A DNA stretch of 64,000 nucleotides from Eubacterium callanderi (GTDB lineage Bacteria; Bacillota; Clostridia; Eubacteriales; Eubacteriaceae), in NCBI RefSeq assembly GCF_900142645.1, contig NZ_FRBP01000002.1, positions 1-64,000 of the forward strand. The letters run 5' to 3'. A program made the position numbers and the translations under genes. This document shows, piece after piece, positions 39,146 to 48,985 of the stretch; the first letter of the stretch is position 1, and the number at the start of each line of letters is the position of its first letter. The notes beneath the pieces are model-generated. The model ran no database searches, was not told the origin of the DNA, and saw nothing but the letters and a program-made list of their open reading frames with translations.

Positions 39146-39709
39146 TCACATTGGCTTTAAATTTTTCTCCAGCCGCCCCATCATCCACGCCAGGCGCTTG
39201 GCCCGGCCGGCTTCCGTTTTGGCGTCAAGATAGGCTCTTGTGTAGGTCTTTTTTACAGAAGGCGGCATATTCAGGAAGTTTTTATGAGCCTGTTCGTTTT
39301 CCCGCAGCAGCCGGGCCACTGCCTCAATCTGCTCCTCTGTGACGGCTGAGGGCCCTGCGGCGCTGTCCCACTGGCCGTTTTTCTTTGCCTCCTCGATCTT
39401 TTCCCTGCCGATGTCGGTCATCAGCCCGCGTTTTTCAAGGCTTTCTGCCAAAGCCTTGTTTTTCGCGGACCATTTGCTGTTCTTTCTGCGCGCGGAAAAA
39501 TACTTGATGTAGGACTGGCCGTCAACTTTTTTCATCTGGCCGTCAATCCATCCAAAGCACAGGGCTTCCTCCAGCGCCTCGCCGGCTTTTACGGTCACCA
39601 GGGCTTTTGTTTTTCCAAACACCAGCCAGACGCCTTCGCTGGACTGGCAGTTGTGGGACAGCCAGTCTCTGAAAGCCTCGCGGGTCTTAAAATATAAGGG
39701 CTCACTCAT
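39146..39709 (-). CDS. YdeI/OmpD-associated family protein
   Basis: 187 residues from the ATG at 39709 (GGAGG 7 nt upstream). Signature segments: FRDWLSHNCQSSEGVWLVFGK, ALEEALCFGWIDGQMKKVDGQSYIKYFSARRKNSKWSAKN, and MPPSVKKTYTRAYLDAKTEAGRAKRLAWMM. The family is widespread; a few members are called bacteriocin-protection proteins, but the biochemical role is unknown. Full length. Single gene. Confidence 0.82.
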   Translation of the reverse strand: MSEPLYFKTREAFRDWLSHNCQSSEGVWLVFGKTKALVTVKAGEALEEALCFGWIDGQMKKVDGQSYIKYFSARRKNSKWSAKNKALAESLEKRGLMTDIGREKIEEAKKNGQWDSAAGPSAVTEEQIEAVARLLRENEQAHKNFLNMPPSVKKTYTRAYLDAKTEAGRAKRLAWMMGRLEKNLKPM

Positions 39710-39874
39710 CCTCGTTCCTCCAAAAATCAAATTCTTTTCCACAGCGCCTCTGCAGGTAAAACCAGTCGGCCTTACCCATTGCCTGCGGCGGTTTATGGTT
39801 TGATTATAGCATGGTTTCCGGCTCTGGTCATGTCTTTTCCTGCTGTTTAAAGCTTCTGCCTTCCTCTTTTTGCA

Positions 39875-39908
39875 TAAAAAAAGACCAGCGCAGGTTTGCG
39901 CCGGTCTC
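39875..39908 (-). terminator. terminator of clpB (diverged repeat)
   Basis: AGACCGGCGCA / TGCGCTGGTCT hairpin at 39882-39907 followed by seven T on the minus strand; a diverged relative of the dispersed hairpin. Confidence 0.8.
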
Positions 39909-39921
39909 AGACTTTGCTCTT

Positions 39922-42525
39922 TTATTTTTCGATGACAAAGTGGCCGTCCTTAAAGTCAACGGTGACCACCTGGTCCTCATCCAGGTTGCCCCGGATAATT
40001 TCCTTGCCGATCATGGTTTCAATATTCTTCTGTAAAAAACGCTTCAGCGGGCGGGCGCCGTAGCTCGGGTCATAGCCCTGGTCGATGACGGCTTCCTTGG
40101 CGTCTTCACTGAGTTTTACCACAATGCGCTTATCATCCAGGCGTTTCTGGAGCTCGGCCATCATCAGGTCGACAATTCTGCCGATGGAGCGCTTGGTGAG
40201 CGGCTTGTACAGCACGATCTCATCAATACGGTTGAGGAATTCGGGCCTGAAGTAATTTTTCAGGGAATTCATGACCGCTTCCTCGGTTTCGACCAGAATG
40301 TTGCCTTCGGCGTCGATGCCTTCCAGCAGGTATTCGGAGCCGATGTTGCTGGTCATGATGATAATGGTGTTTTTAAAGTCGATGGTCCGTCCCTGGGAGT
40401 CGGTCACACGGCCGTCGTCCAGAATCTGGAGCAGCACGTTGAACACGTCCTTATGGGCTTTTTCGATTTCGTCCAGGAGAATGACCGAATAGGGTTTACG
40501 CCGCACAGCTTCTGTCAGCTGGCCGCCTTCTTCATAGCCAACATATCCCGGAGGCGCTCCGATCAGGCGGCTCACGGAGAATTTTTCCATGTACTCGCTC
40601 ATGTCGATACGGATCATGTTGTCCTCAGAATCGAACAGGTTGGCGGCAACGGCTTTGGCCAGCTCTGTTTTACCAACCCCGGTAGGCCCTAAGAACAGGA
40701 AGGAGCCAATGGGGCTGTTGGGGTTTTTAATGCCCGCACGGGAGCGGATAATGGCGTCGACCACCTTTTCGATGGGTTCTTCCTGGCCAACCACGCGTTT
40801 TCTGAGGGTATCTTCCAGATTCAGGAGCTTTTCCCGTTCGCCGGCCATCAGCCGGCTCAGGGGGATACCAGTCCAGTTGGAGATGACTTCGGCGATCTCG
40901 TCCTCGGTCACACTCTCACGGATCAGGGATTCGCCCTCGCCTCTGGCCTCGGCGGCTTCTTCCATTTCCTTCATCTTCTTCTGTAATTCCGGCAGCCTGC
41001 CGTAGGTCAGCTCTGCGGCCCTGTCATAGTCGGACTCGCGCTGGGCCAGCTCGATCTGGTGGTTAACCCGGTCGATTTCTTCCTTGATCTTCTGGACGGA
41101 TTCCACCGCGTTCTTTTCGTTATCCCACTGGATCTTCATTTCATTGAAGCGGTCGCGGTATTCGGCCAGCTCCTTCTGAATCCGTTCCAGGCGCTCCTTG
41201 CTGAGCTTGTCCTCTTCTTTTTTGAGGGCGGTTTCCTCGATTTCCAGCTGGATCATCTTACGGTTGACCTCATCCATCTCTTCGGGCATGGAGTCAATTT
41301 CGGTACGGATCATGGCGCAGGCTTCATCCACCAGGTCGATGGCCTTATCCGGGAGGAAACGGTCGGTAATGTACCGGTTGGAAAGCACTGCCGCGGAGAC
41401 CAGGGCGTTATCCTGGATCTTGACCCCGTGGAAGATTTCATAGCGTTCCTTTAAGCCTCTGAGGATGGTAATGGTGTCCTCAACCGTTGGTTCATCCACC
41501 AGTACCGACTGGAAACGCCGTTCCAGCGCTGGGTCCTTTTCGATATACTGGCGGTATTCATCCAGTGTGGTGGCGCCGATACAGTGGAGCTCGCCCCGGG
41601 CCAGCATTGGCTTGAGCATGTTGCCGGCATCCATGGAGCCCTCGGTTTTCCCGGCCCCCACAATGGTGTGGAGCTCATCGATAAACAGGATGACACGTCC
41701 GTCGCTGTCCTTGACTTCCTTTAAGACGGCTTTGAGCCGCTCTTCAAACTCGCCGCGGTATTTGGCGCCGGCGACCAGCGCGCCCATATCTAAGGAGATA
41801 ATGCGCTTGTCCTTTAAGCCCTCGGGCACATCGCCCTGCACAATCCGGGCAGCCAGGCCTTCGACAATGGCGGTTTTACCAACGCCCGGTTCCCCGATAA
41901 GCACTGGGTTGTTCTTGGTTTTTCTGGACAAAATACGGATGGTGTGCCGGATTTCGGAGTCACGGCCGATCACTGGGTCCAGCTTATTATCAATACAGTC
42001 CTGCACCAGGTCGTGCCCGTACTGGGTCAGGGCTTCATAGGTTCCTTCGGGGTTGTCGCTCGTGACCCGCTGGCCGCCGCGCACATCCCTTAATACTTTT
42101 AAAACCTCATCCTTTGTGACACCGTGACGATTCAGCAGCTCGAGGGCTGCGTTCTGCCTGCTCAGGCTGTAAAAGCCCAGCAGAAGATGCTCGACAGAGA
42201 TGTACTGGTCTTCCATCTTCTTGGCTTCCTTATAAGCCTCGTTCATGATTTTGTCAGTGTCACGGCTGATATAAACCTTTCCGGGTTCGCGGCCCGGGCC
42301 GGTAACGCTGGGCATATTGTCAATATCGCCCTTTAATTCCTGGGTAATCGGATAGGTATTTTTACCCAGCCGTTCAAACAATCTTCCGACCACGCCGTTT
42401 TCCTGGGTCAGCAGCGCCAGGAGCAGATGCTCTGGCTGAATTTCCATGTGGTCATGGTCTATGGCAATCTGTTCGGCATTTTTGACCGCTTCGATTGATT
42501 TCTGTGTTAACATGTTCATGTCCAT
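39922..42525 (-). CDS. clpB: ATP-dependent disaggregase ClpB
   Basis: 867 residues, standard length. It has an N-terminal Clp repeat domain ([30 protein letters not shown]); NBD1 with Walker A GEPGVGKT and Walker [10 protein letters not shown]; the ClpB-specific coiled-coil middle domain (about 400-540); and NBD2 with GPTGVGKT and [10 protein letters not shown]. The pore loops [10 protein letters not shown] and [11 protein letters not shown] are intact. It works with DnaK to resolubilise aggregates. No CIRCE element was seen in the short upstream gap, so the usual HrcA control is not evident. Confidence 0.96.
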   Translation of the reverse strand: MDMNMLTQKSIEAVKNAEQIAIDHDHMEIQPEHLLLALLTQENGVVGRLFERLGKNTYPITQELKGDIDNMPSVTGPGREPGKVYISRDTDKIMNEAYKEAKKMEDQYISVEHLLLGFYSLSRQNAALELLNRHGVTKDEVLKVLRDVRGGQRVTSDNPEGTYEALTQYGHDLVQDCIDNKLDPVIGRDSEIRHTIRILSRKTKNNPVLIGEPGVGKTAIVEGLAARIVQGDVPEGLKDKRIISLDMGALVAGAKYRGEFEERLKAVLKEVKDSDGRVILFIDELHTIVGAGKTEGSMDAGNMLKPMLARGELHCIGATTLDEYRQYIEKDPALERRFQSVLVDEPTVEDTITILRGLKERYEIFHGVKIQDNALVSAAVLSNRYITDRFLPDKAIDLVDEACAMIRTEIDSMPEEMDEVNRKMIQLEIEETALKKEEDKLSKERLERIQKELAEYRDRFNEMKIQWDNEKNAVESVQKIKEEIDRVNHQIELAQRESDYDRAAELTYGRLPELQKKMKEMEEAAEARGEGESLIRESVTEDEIAEVISNWTGIPLSRLMAGEREKLLNLEDTLRKRVVGQEEPIEKVVDAIIRSRAGIKNPNSPIGSFLFLGPTGVGKTELAKAVAANLFDSEDNMIRIDMSEYMEKFSVSRLIGAPPGYVGYEEGGQLTEAVRRKPYSVILLDEIEKAHKDVFNVLLQILDDGRVTDSQGRTIDFKNTIIIMTSNIGSEYLLEGIDAEGNILVETEEAVMNSLKNYFRPEFLNRIDEIVLYKPLTKRSIGRIVDLMMAELQKRLDDKRIVVKLSEDAKEAVIDQGYDPSYGARPLKRFLQKNIETMIGKEIIRGNLDEDQVVTVDFKDGHFVIEK

Positions 42526-42627
42526 TAAATATCACCTACTTCTCTTAAATTTTGTATGTAAAGCCGCCATGCGGCCTGAATGAATCGCACCCAAACCGCG
42601 CTCCGATATGTGATTCGATCCCTGCCT

Positions 42628-43275
42628 TTATTTCTTTGGCCTGGGATTTCCTAAAAACTGACCGTATAATTCCTCGAGCTCCTGATCCAGATTTTCATCC
42701 TCGTTGCTCTCAAAGTAGAGGTTCATGGCAGAGTCGATCATCCGCAGATATTCGGTCAAAAAATTGGTAACAGTGCTGACACCGTTCTGTACCGCGCCGT
42801 TTTCCTTGAATTCACGGATGAATTTGTGGTTGGTCAGGTGTTCGCTGTCCTTGTCATCCACCTCATTGTTTTTGCGCTCGATGTTACAGATTTTCTGGAA
42901 AAACTGGTCAAAATGCTCGTTTAAATCCTCGGACTTGGTACGGGAGCTTACCTTAAGCACCGCGTATTTCTGCCCGTTGTCATTGACAAACTCATAGCTG
43001 TACCGCACCTTTGGGCGGTACTTGTATTTCAGGCTTTTGCCAAACTGGATGCTGGAGTTTTTGTTGATCTGGCTCACCGACAGGGTGTCGCTGAGGTTTT
43101 GGTCCAGCTGCTCCAGTATTTTCTGCACCTGCTGCTCAGGTGTCTCCAGACCGATCTTCTCAGCCAAAATATCATTGATGAGCTGAGAGCGGTTGGTATT
43201 ATTTTCATATGCCAGTTGATCGATCTTTTCAACGATCTCATCAAAAAGCATCAGGCTATATACACTTTTTTTCAT
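42628..43275 (-). CDS. ribbon-helix-helix protein of unknown function
   Basis: 215 residues from the ATG at 43275 (GAGGTGG upstream). The N-terminus, KKSVYSLMLFDEIVEKIDQLAYENNTNRSQLINDILAEKIG, is a CopG/Arc-type ribbon-helix-helix DNA-binding motif. The remaining 150 residues are charged, with a beta-rich middle (KYRPKVRYSYEFVNDNGQKYAVLKVSSR) and a long acidic helix at the end. No antitoxin partner is present. It probably regulates its own or neighbouring genes; clpB lies just downstream in the same direction. Confidence 0.6.
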   Translation of the reverse strand: MKKSVYSLMLFDEIVEKIDQLAYENNTNRSQLINDILAEKIGLETPEQQVQKILEQLDQNLSDTLSVSQINKNSSIQFGKSLKYKYRPKVRYSYEFVNDNGQKYAVLKVSSRTKSEDLNEHFDQFFQKICNIERKNNEVDDKDSEHLTNHKFIREFKENGAVQNGVSTVTNFLTEYLRMIDSAMNLYFESNEDENLDQELEELYGQFLGNPRPKK

Positions 43276-43550
43276 AGTTTCCACCTCGTCTATGCATTAA
43301 TAATACACCCTAACCAATATATTGTCAAATGATTTATGTAAAACATATGACATTTTATTGTATTTCTTAATCCACTTTAAGAATTAAAAGGCTTCATTAA
43401 TAAATATTACCCAAAAAATTGAAAAACGGACGAAAATTTATGGAATCACTTAAAAAGCTCAGGAAAGCAGCTGATTGGGATTTCAAGGTTTATTAATTTG
43501 GGAAAACGTGATATGAGCTGATTATCGAATACAACAATAGCACAGCAACA
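43276..43550. other. intergenic, no gene seen
   Basis: A+T-rich stretch of about 280 bp that should hold the promoter of the ribbon-helix-helix gene. No open gene, repeat or clear operator was found until the terminator near 43552. Confidence 0.4.
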
Positions 43551-43551
43551 T

Positions 43552-43588
43552 AAAAAGATCGGCGCAAAATTGTGCCGATCTTTTTTTA
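43552..43588. terminator. bidirectional terminator (dispersed repeat copy 4)
   Basis: AGATCGGCGCA / TGTGCCGATCT palindrome (43556-43581) between an A-run and a T-run, just below the stop of the hybrid kinase. Confidence 0.85.
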
Positions 43589-43597
43589 GCTTCATCT

Positions 43598-46500
43598 TCA
43601 TTTTTTATTTTTAAGCACCCTGCACAGTGTGGCGCGCAGGACTTTCATATCCACGGGCTTGGCGACATGGGCGTTCATGCCTGCGTCCAGGGCAGCCTGA
43701 ATATCCTCTGCGAAGGCGTTGGCAGTCATGGCGACAATGGGGATGGTCCGGGCGTCAGGCCTTGGCAGGCTGCGGATGGCCCTGGTGGCCTCAAAGCCGT
43801 TCATCTCAGGCATCTGGATATCCATCAAAACAGCGTCATAGGTGTCTGGAGCGGCGCCGTCAAAGGCCGCCACAGCCTCGGCGCCATTGACCTTGACCCG
43901 GGAATCCGCGCCGAGCATTTTCAGCAGCTCGCTGAGGATTTCGGAGTTGATCAGATTATCCTCGGCGATGAGGAAGCAGCGCCCTGCGAGCAGGCTTTCA
44001 TCGGTGAGTCCCGAGCACTCGTCCTCACGGCTCGCGTTACCCTCAGACGCGCTCTGGGCGGCTGCGAATTCCAGCTCTACCCGGAAGACGGTGCCTGCCC
44101 GTTCCTGGCTTTCGGCGGTGATCTCACCCTCCATCAGGTCCACCAGCCCCTTGGTAATGCTGAGGCCAAGGCCGGTTCCCTCAACCCGCGTCACATTGCG
44201 GTCTCTGGTAAAGGGCTCAAACACATGGATGAGGAAGGCTTCGGACATGCCCACACCGGTGTCGCTGACGATGAACCGGTAGCGGACTGCATCGGGAGCC
44301 TTGACTGGTGCAATTTCTTCAACCCGCAGTTCTACCCTGCCGCCCTCGGGCGTAAACTTGATAGCGTTGCTCAGCAGGTTGATCAGGATCTGGTTGATGC
44401 GCAGCAGGTCGCCGTAAAAGTAAGGGTGCCGGATATTTTCCGTCCGCGCGCTGTAGCTGAGGCCATTGTCCGCGGCCTGGGGCGCAATCATGGCGTTAAG
44501 CTGGTTGAGCAGGTCGGAAACGGCAATGGCGGAATGGTTAAGGGTGATCTGGGACCGCTCGATCTTACTCATGTCCAGAATATCATTGATGAGGCTGAGC
44601 AGGTGTCTTGAGGCCACGACGATTTTATCCAGGCAGTCCCTGACCCGCGCGCTGTCATCCAGGTGAGCCGCGGCCAGGGTGGTCATGCCCATGACGGCGT
44701 TCATGGGGGTGCGGATGTCATGGCTCATGGATGAAAGAAAATCGCTTTTGGCCTGGTTGGCCTTTTCCGCCAGTGACAGGGCCTTTTCCAGCGCTGCCTT
44801 TGTCCGGCGCTCGGAGGCCAGCATGTCGGTGACGTCTGCCCGCACCAGGCATACGGTTTTCTGGTTCCGGTCGCCCCACAGCACGTTGATCTGCTTATAC
44901 CGTGTCTGGTCTCCCAGACGGTAGGGCAGCACAAAATCATAGCCCTCGGGCTTTTTCTTCAGGCGGTCACGCAGGGTGTCCAGGCAAAACTGCTTCTGGG
45001 CGTTGTCCTGTCCCCCGTCCGACTCGTAAAACTCTGCGAGCCGTCCGGCGGATTTTGTATAATCCTCTACCACATAGGGCGGAAGGTTCTCAAGGACGAT
45101 CTGGCGTGTGTACATGGTGGTGCGGCCAGTGTCAATATCAATAAAGCCGATCATCTCAAAGGTATAAGCGATCACGTTCAGCAGTCCCTGCTGCTCTCTT
45201 ATGGAATCGGTAATGTCGGTTCTCGCCAGACAGACGCGGCCCAGCCGCATGTCCAGGGTGGAGACGGTCATGTTCTTAAAAAGCAGCTCGCCCTTTTCGC
45301 CGATGACAGAATAGGAAAAGGAGTAGTCTCCCTTTGCCCTGAGCTGGTCGGGCAGGGTGCGGACGTCCAGCAGCCTCGCGACCTGGTCTTTATCCTTGGG
45401 CACGACCCGGGTGTCCAGCAGGTCGCCAATCCATTCTGAATAAATCCCCTCCTGCCCGGGCGTATCGCTGTAAGCATCGTCCTTTGAGATGATCCGGTAA
45501 CGGTCCTGGAAAACATCCACCTCGGCCACCAGGTCGTAGCTGGCCACAGCCAGCTTGCCCATCATGCGCTCAGAGATAGTCTGCCGGGTAATGTCTGTCA
45601 CGGTGAAGATGCCGGTCACATCCCCGGTATCCGGTGTTTCCACCAGGTTTACCTTAAATTTGACATAACGCCCCTGGGCCTCTTTTGGCAGCTTGATATA
45701 GCTTTTCAGGACCACCTCGGTTTCATTCCGCTCGAAGGCAGCCAGCGAGGGCGCGTTGAGGTAGGTGTTTAAAAAGGTCTGCTGCTCATCCGGGTCCACC
45801 ACGAGGCTGGAGATTCCGGTAAAAAAGGTTTCCCGGACATTTCCAAAGGTCTTCAGGAGATCGGAGCCGGTGTGGTCCATGATTTCAATGATCTGGTTCT
45901 GGGTCACATTGCAGTGGCCGATGATGAGGGCGTCGGGGTCGGGCCTGCGGTAGTGCTGCAGGATGAGGTCATTATACTTTTTGCGCATATGCTCCTGCTC
46001 CTCGCGCTCCCTGGTAATATCATGATAGCCCGCGTAGATCCGCTTTTCACCGCCGCTGCCCTGGATAAGCGACAGGGTGTTTTTAACCCACAGGCTGCTG
46101 CCGTCGCCCTTTCTCAGGCGGTAGGCCATTTCACAGTAATTCTCATCGTTGCGGATATATTCGGCCATGCGCTCGTTGACCCTGGCGCGGTCTTCGGGGT
46201 GGACGCCGGCCATGGCGTCTTTCTCACAGATCCGCCAGACCTCGTCCAGGGGCATGCCGGACAGCTCGGCAAAGCCGTCGGAAATGTACTCGGGCATCAT
46301 GCGGCCATCCTCCAGGCAGCGGATGACTGCCACACCGCCGGGCAGGTTCCTGACCACTGTCTGGAAGTATTCCTCTATCCTTTCCTTTTCCTTCTGCGCG
46401 CGGACCTCCTCGGTCACATCCTGCACATATTTAATGTAGGAAGGGATGCCGTTCCAGTCGGTTTCCTTAAAGCGGGTGCTGTAAAACCGCCCCGGCTCGC

Positions 46501-47878
46501 CCACATCCATGCTGTGGGTTTTTCCGTCGGGCGCGTGAGTCTTAAGGGTACAAAAGGCGCAGGGCGCGTCCCTGCCATACAGGGCCTTGTAGCATTTCTG
46601 GCCTGCGCAGCTCTGCTCCTCTCTGAAAAGGGCGCCGGACTCGTTCACATAGAGCAGGTCATAGTTTGCCTTGTCGATGACATAAACCCCGTCGGCAATC
46701 TCGTTGGCAATGCTCTGGAACAGGCGGGTCTCGTCCGATATGCCGGTAAACACCGCGTAAAACCCGGTGTCTTCGGACAAGGGCCCCATGCGCTGGCCGT
46801 TGAGGTGAATCCAGATCAGGCTGCCGTCCTTATGGCGCATGCGGTAGGAAACATCCAGGACGCCGCCGCTCTGGACCGCGGCGCGGGCAGCCGCGTGCAC
46901 CCGCTCGCGGTCAGCCTCGTAGATAATATCAAAGACATCGTCCTGTACCATTTCCCGGTATTCCTCACGGGTATGTCCTGAAAGGGACATGATGCCGTCA
47001 GAATAAAAGGTCGGGATAAAGCGGCCGTCCTCCACCTTATAGCTGGCCACACCGCCGGGGATGGCGTTGACAATGTGTTCCAGCTTCTCGTTGGCAGCGG
47101 TCAGCTCCTTTTCCAGGCGCACCGACTCGCTGACATCGCTGTAAACCCCGTACAAAAGCTTTGTGCCATCCTCTTTTTCCTTGACAGAGCCGTCAAGGCG
47201 AATCCAGCAGTACTCGCCCTTGCGGTCATTAAAAACACGGTAGGTGTAGTGCATGGTTCCATTGCACAGAATGGCCTGCTGGATTTTTTGCCGCAGCATG
47301 CCCGCGTCCCCGGGGTGGACGCCCAGAAAATCAGTGGACTGCTCCACATCCCGTATATGCTCCTCGGAATAGCCCATGATCTCATAAAAGGCCGGATTGT
47401 GGAACACGGGTAAAATCTGGATGCCGTCAAACTGGTAAACACACAGGCCGCAGGGAATACTGGTAAAGGTTTCCTCCAGCTCAGCCCTCAGCGATCTGGA
47501 GCGCTCCTCCTCCCGCTCTCTGTCGGTAATGTCCACGATGTACTCGATCTGCGCCGGGCGGTCCGCCCAGTCAACAATTTTGCCGCTGAGCTCATAGACC
47601 CGGCCGCTCTGGGGATGCTTGAACTTTCTGACTAAAAGGGTTTCCCGGCTCATTTTCTCTGCGCTGCAGAAGGGACACGGGCGGTCCTGGCCCGCAGCCT
47701 GATAGCAGGTGAGCCCCGGCTTTAACAGCTGCTCTGAAAAATGCGCTTTTGCCCGTCGGTTCGCATAAAGCAGCTCCCAGTTGTCCAGCGCGCTGACATA
47801 AATCGCGACCGGCGCATTATCCAGCACGGACGCGGTCTGATCCGCCTCCAGCACGGACAAATATTCTTCCATTAACAT
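43598..47878 (-). CDS. multi-PAS hybrid sensor histidine kinase/response regulator
   Basis: 1426 residues, no membrane segment, so cytosolic. At least five PAS-type modules fill residues 20-630, with further diverged sensor modules to about 1030. HisKA follows near 1050 (SMSHDIRTPMNAVMGM), then the ATPase domain (NQILINLLSNAIKFTPEGG, GTGLGLSITKGLVDLM). The C-terminal receiver carries the phospho-aspartate near 1351 (VLMDIQMPEMNGFEA). Two modules carry a cysteine motif: C58-x9-PC68-x2-C71 and CYKALYGRDAPCAFC near 423. These may bind a metal or sense redox. No output gene is adjacent, and the ligand is unknown. Confidence 0.9.
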   Translation of the reverse strand: MLMEEYLSVLEADQTASVLDNAPVAIYVSALDNWELLYANRRAKAHFSEQLLKPGLTCYQAAGQDRPCPFCSAEKMSRETLLVRKFKHPQSGRVYELSGKIVDWADRPAQIEYIVDITDREREEERSRSLRAELEETFTSIPCGLCVYQFDGIQILPVFHNPAFYEIMGYSEEHIRDVEQSTDFLGVHPGDAGMLRQKIQQAILCNGTMHYTYRVFNDRKGEYCWIRLDGSVKEKEDGTKLLYGVYSDVSESVRLEKELTAANEKLEHIVNAIPGGVASYKVEDGRFIPTFYSDGIMSLSGHTREEYREMVQDDVFDIIYEADRERVHAAARAAVQSGGVLDVSYRMRHKDGSLIWIHLNGQRMGPLSEDTGFYAVFTGISDETRLFQSIANEIADGVYVIDKANYDLLYVNESGALFREEQSCAGQKCYKALYGRDAPCAFCTLKTHAPDGKTHSMDVGEPGRFYSTRFKETDWNGIPSYIKYVQDVTEEVRAQKEKERIEEYFQTVVRNLPGGVAVIRCLEDGRMMPEYISDGFAELSGMPLDEVWRICEKDAMAGVHPEDRARVNERMAEYIRNDENYCEMAYRLRKGDGSSLWVKNTLSLIQGSGGEKRIYAGYHDITREREEQEHMRKKYNDLILQHYRRPDPDALIIGHCNVTQNQIIEIMDHTGSDLLKTFGNVRETFFTGISSLVVDPDEQQTFLNTYLNAPSLAAFERNETEVVLKSYIKLPKEAQGRYVKFKVNLVETPDTGDVTGIFTVTDITRQTISERMMGKLAVASYDLVAEVDVFQDRYRIISKDDAYSDTPGQEGIYSEWIGDLLDTRVVPKDKDQVARLLDVRTLPDQLRAKGDYSFSYSVIGEKGELLFKNMTVSTLDMRLGRVCLARTDITDSIREQQGLLNVIAYTFEMIGFIDIDTGRTTMYTRQIVLENLPPYVVEDYTKSAGRLAEFYESDGGQDNAQKQFCLDTLRDRLKKKPEGYDFVLPYRLGDQTRYKQINVLWGDRNQKTVCLVRADVTDMLASERRTKAALEKALSLAEKANQAKSDFLSSMSHDIRTPMNAVMGMTTLAAAHLDDSARVRDCLDKIVVASRHLLSLINDILDMSKIERSQITLNHSAIAVSDLLNQLNAMIAPQAADNGLSYSARTENIRHPYFYGDLLRINQILINLLSNAIKFTPEGGRVELRVEEIAPVKAPDAVRYRFIVSDTGVGMSEAFLIHVFEPFTRDRNVTRVEGTGLGLSITKGLVDLMEGEITAESQERAGTVFRVELEFAAAQSASEGNASREDECSGLTDESLLAGRCFLIAEDNLINSEILSELLKMLGADSRVKVNGAEAVAAFDGAAPDTYDAVLMDIQMPEMNGFEATRAIRSLPRPDARTIPIVAMTANAFAEDIQAALDAGMNAHVAKPVDMKVLRATLCRVLKNKK

Positions 47879-47951
47879 AATTCCCTCCTGCCCGGGCTTT
47901 GACCAAGCGCCGGGTTCTGCTGTAATTGATTAATTCTACCACAGAAGGGGC

Positions 47952-48896
47952 TTAAACGCAATCCACCAGTCCGTAGAGCCGGAAGGCGTCCTTAAGGTGG
48001 CGGGGCGAGGTTTCATGGCTGCCCGGCGCCCCGGCCGTGACGGCGATGTACTCCCGTCCGTCCTTTTCGGCCAGGGTGGCCAGGCACAGTCCTGCCTCCT
48101 CGGTATACCCGGTTTTCCCGCCGAGGAGGGTTACCCCATCCGGATACGGCGTGCCCATGAGACTGCTCAGCGTGCTGCTGAGTCCCACGCCACCGGGGTG
48201 CCTGTTGGTAGGCTCTGTCTGGTAATCGAAGGTTGTGAGCAGCTCCCGGAAATCCGGGTTTTTAAGCCCCGCCCTCAACAGAACTGCCATGTCCATGACA
48301 GTGGTGTAATGGCCGGGGTCATGCAGTCCGGTGGCGTTTTTAAAATGGGTGTGGGCCATGCCCAGCTCCGCCGCCTTACCATTCATCAGCTCCGCGAAGT
48401 TTTCCTCGGAGCCTGCTGTGGCGCAGGCCAGGCCCATGGCCGCGTCGGCCCCCGAGGGCAGCACGCAGCCGTACAGCAGGTCCCGGAGGGTGAGCTGCTC
48501 ACCGGGTAAAAATCCGGCCACAGAGGCCCCAGAGCCGCTCAGGCAGTCAAAAACCTCCCCGGGCAGGGTGACGGTGTGGTCCAGATCCTCAAACTGGTCC
48601 AGGATCACAAGGACTGTCATGAGCTTGGTGAGTGAGGCGGGATAGATCTTTTCACCGCTGTTCTTCTGGAACAGCACCTCGCCGCCGTCCAGGCGCATGA
48701 GCACCGCGCTCTCGCTGTACAGGCCGGCGCTGCCCATGGCGTTCACGGGGTGGGCCGGCCCTCCTGGGCTTATGGCCTTAAAGGCAAAGACGACCATGTA
48801 AAGGCTGAGCCCCGCGATGATCAAAAACAGCGCAGGCCGCCCCCTGGCCTTTCTTTTTCTTCTCCGGCTGATGATATTTCTTCGGTTGTCATTCAT
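47952..48896 (-). CDS. S11 D-alanyl-D-alanine carboxypeptidase, membrane-anchored
   Basis: 314 residues. A basic N-terminus and one hydrophobic helix (about 23-41) place it outside the membrane. Penicillin-binding motifs: S88-L-T-K91 and K261-T-G263. The usual S-x-N is S148-G-A150-D, so the asparagine is alanine. It trims the terminal D-Ala from peptidoglycan stem peptides. It lies 90 nt below a VanS-like kinase in the same direction. It may therefore be a VanY-like output of that pair, though S11 enzymes are not the standard VanY family. Confidence 0.85.
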   Translation of the reverse strand: MNDNRRNIISRRRKRKARGRPALFLIIAGLSLYMVVFAFKAISPGGPAHPVNAMGSAGLYSESAVLMRLDGGEVLFQKNSGEKIYPASLTKLMTVLVILDQFEDLDHTVTLPGEVFDCLSGSGASVAGFLPGEQLTLRDLLYGCVLPSGADAAMGLACATAGSEENFAELMNGKAAELGMAHTHFKNATGLHDPGHYTTVMDMAVLLRAGLKNPDFRELLTTFDYQTEPTNRHPGGVGLSSTLSSLMGTPYPDGVTLLGGKTGYTEEAGLCLATLAEKDGREYIAVTAGAPGSHETSPRHLKDAFRLYGLVDCV

Positions 48897-48985
48897 AAAA
48901 AAACAGCTCCTTTCTGATGGTTCAATTAAACCACAGAAAGGCGCCGCGTTTTTTAACCTTTGTTTCTTTTTCCATTAAGATTTTC

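Noticed and set aside
42526-42640. CIRCE element upstream of clpB
   Set aside because: Looked for the TTAGCACTC-type inverted repeat and did not find it.
45872-46981. 369-codon plus-strand frame opposite the hybrid kinase
   Set aside because: Antisense shadow of a gene with clear PAS and kinase motifs.
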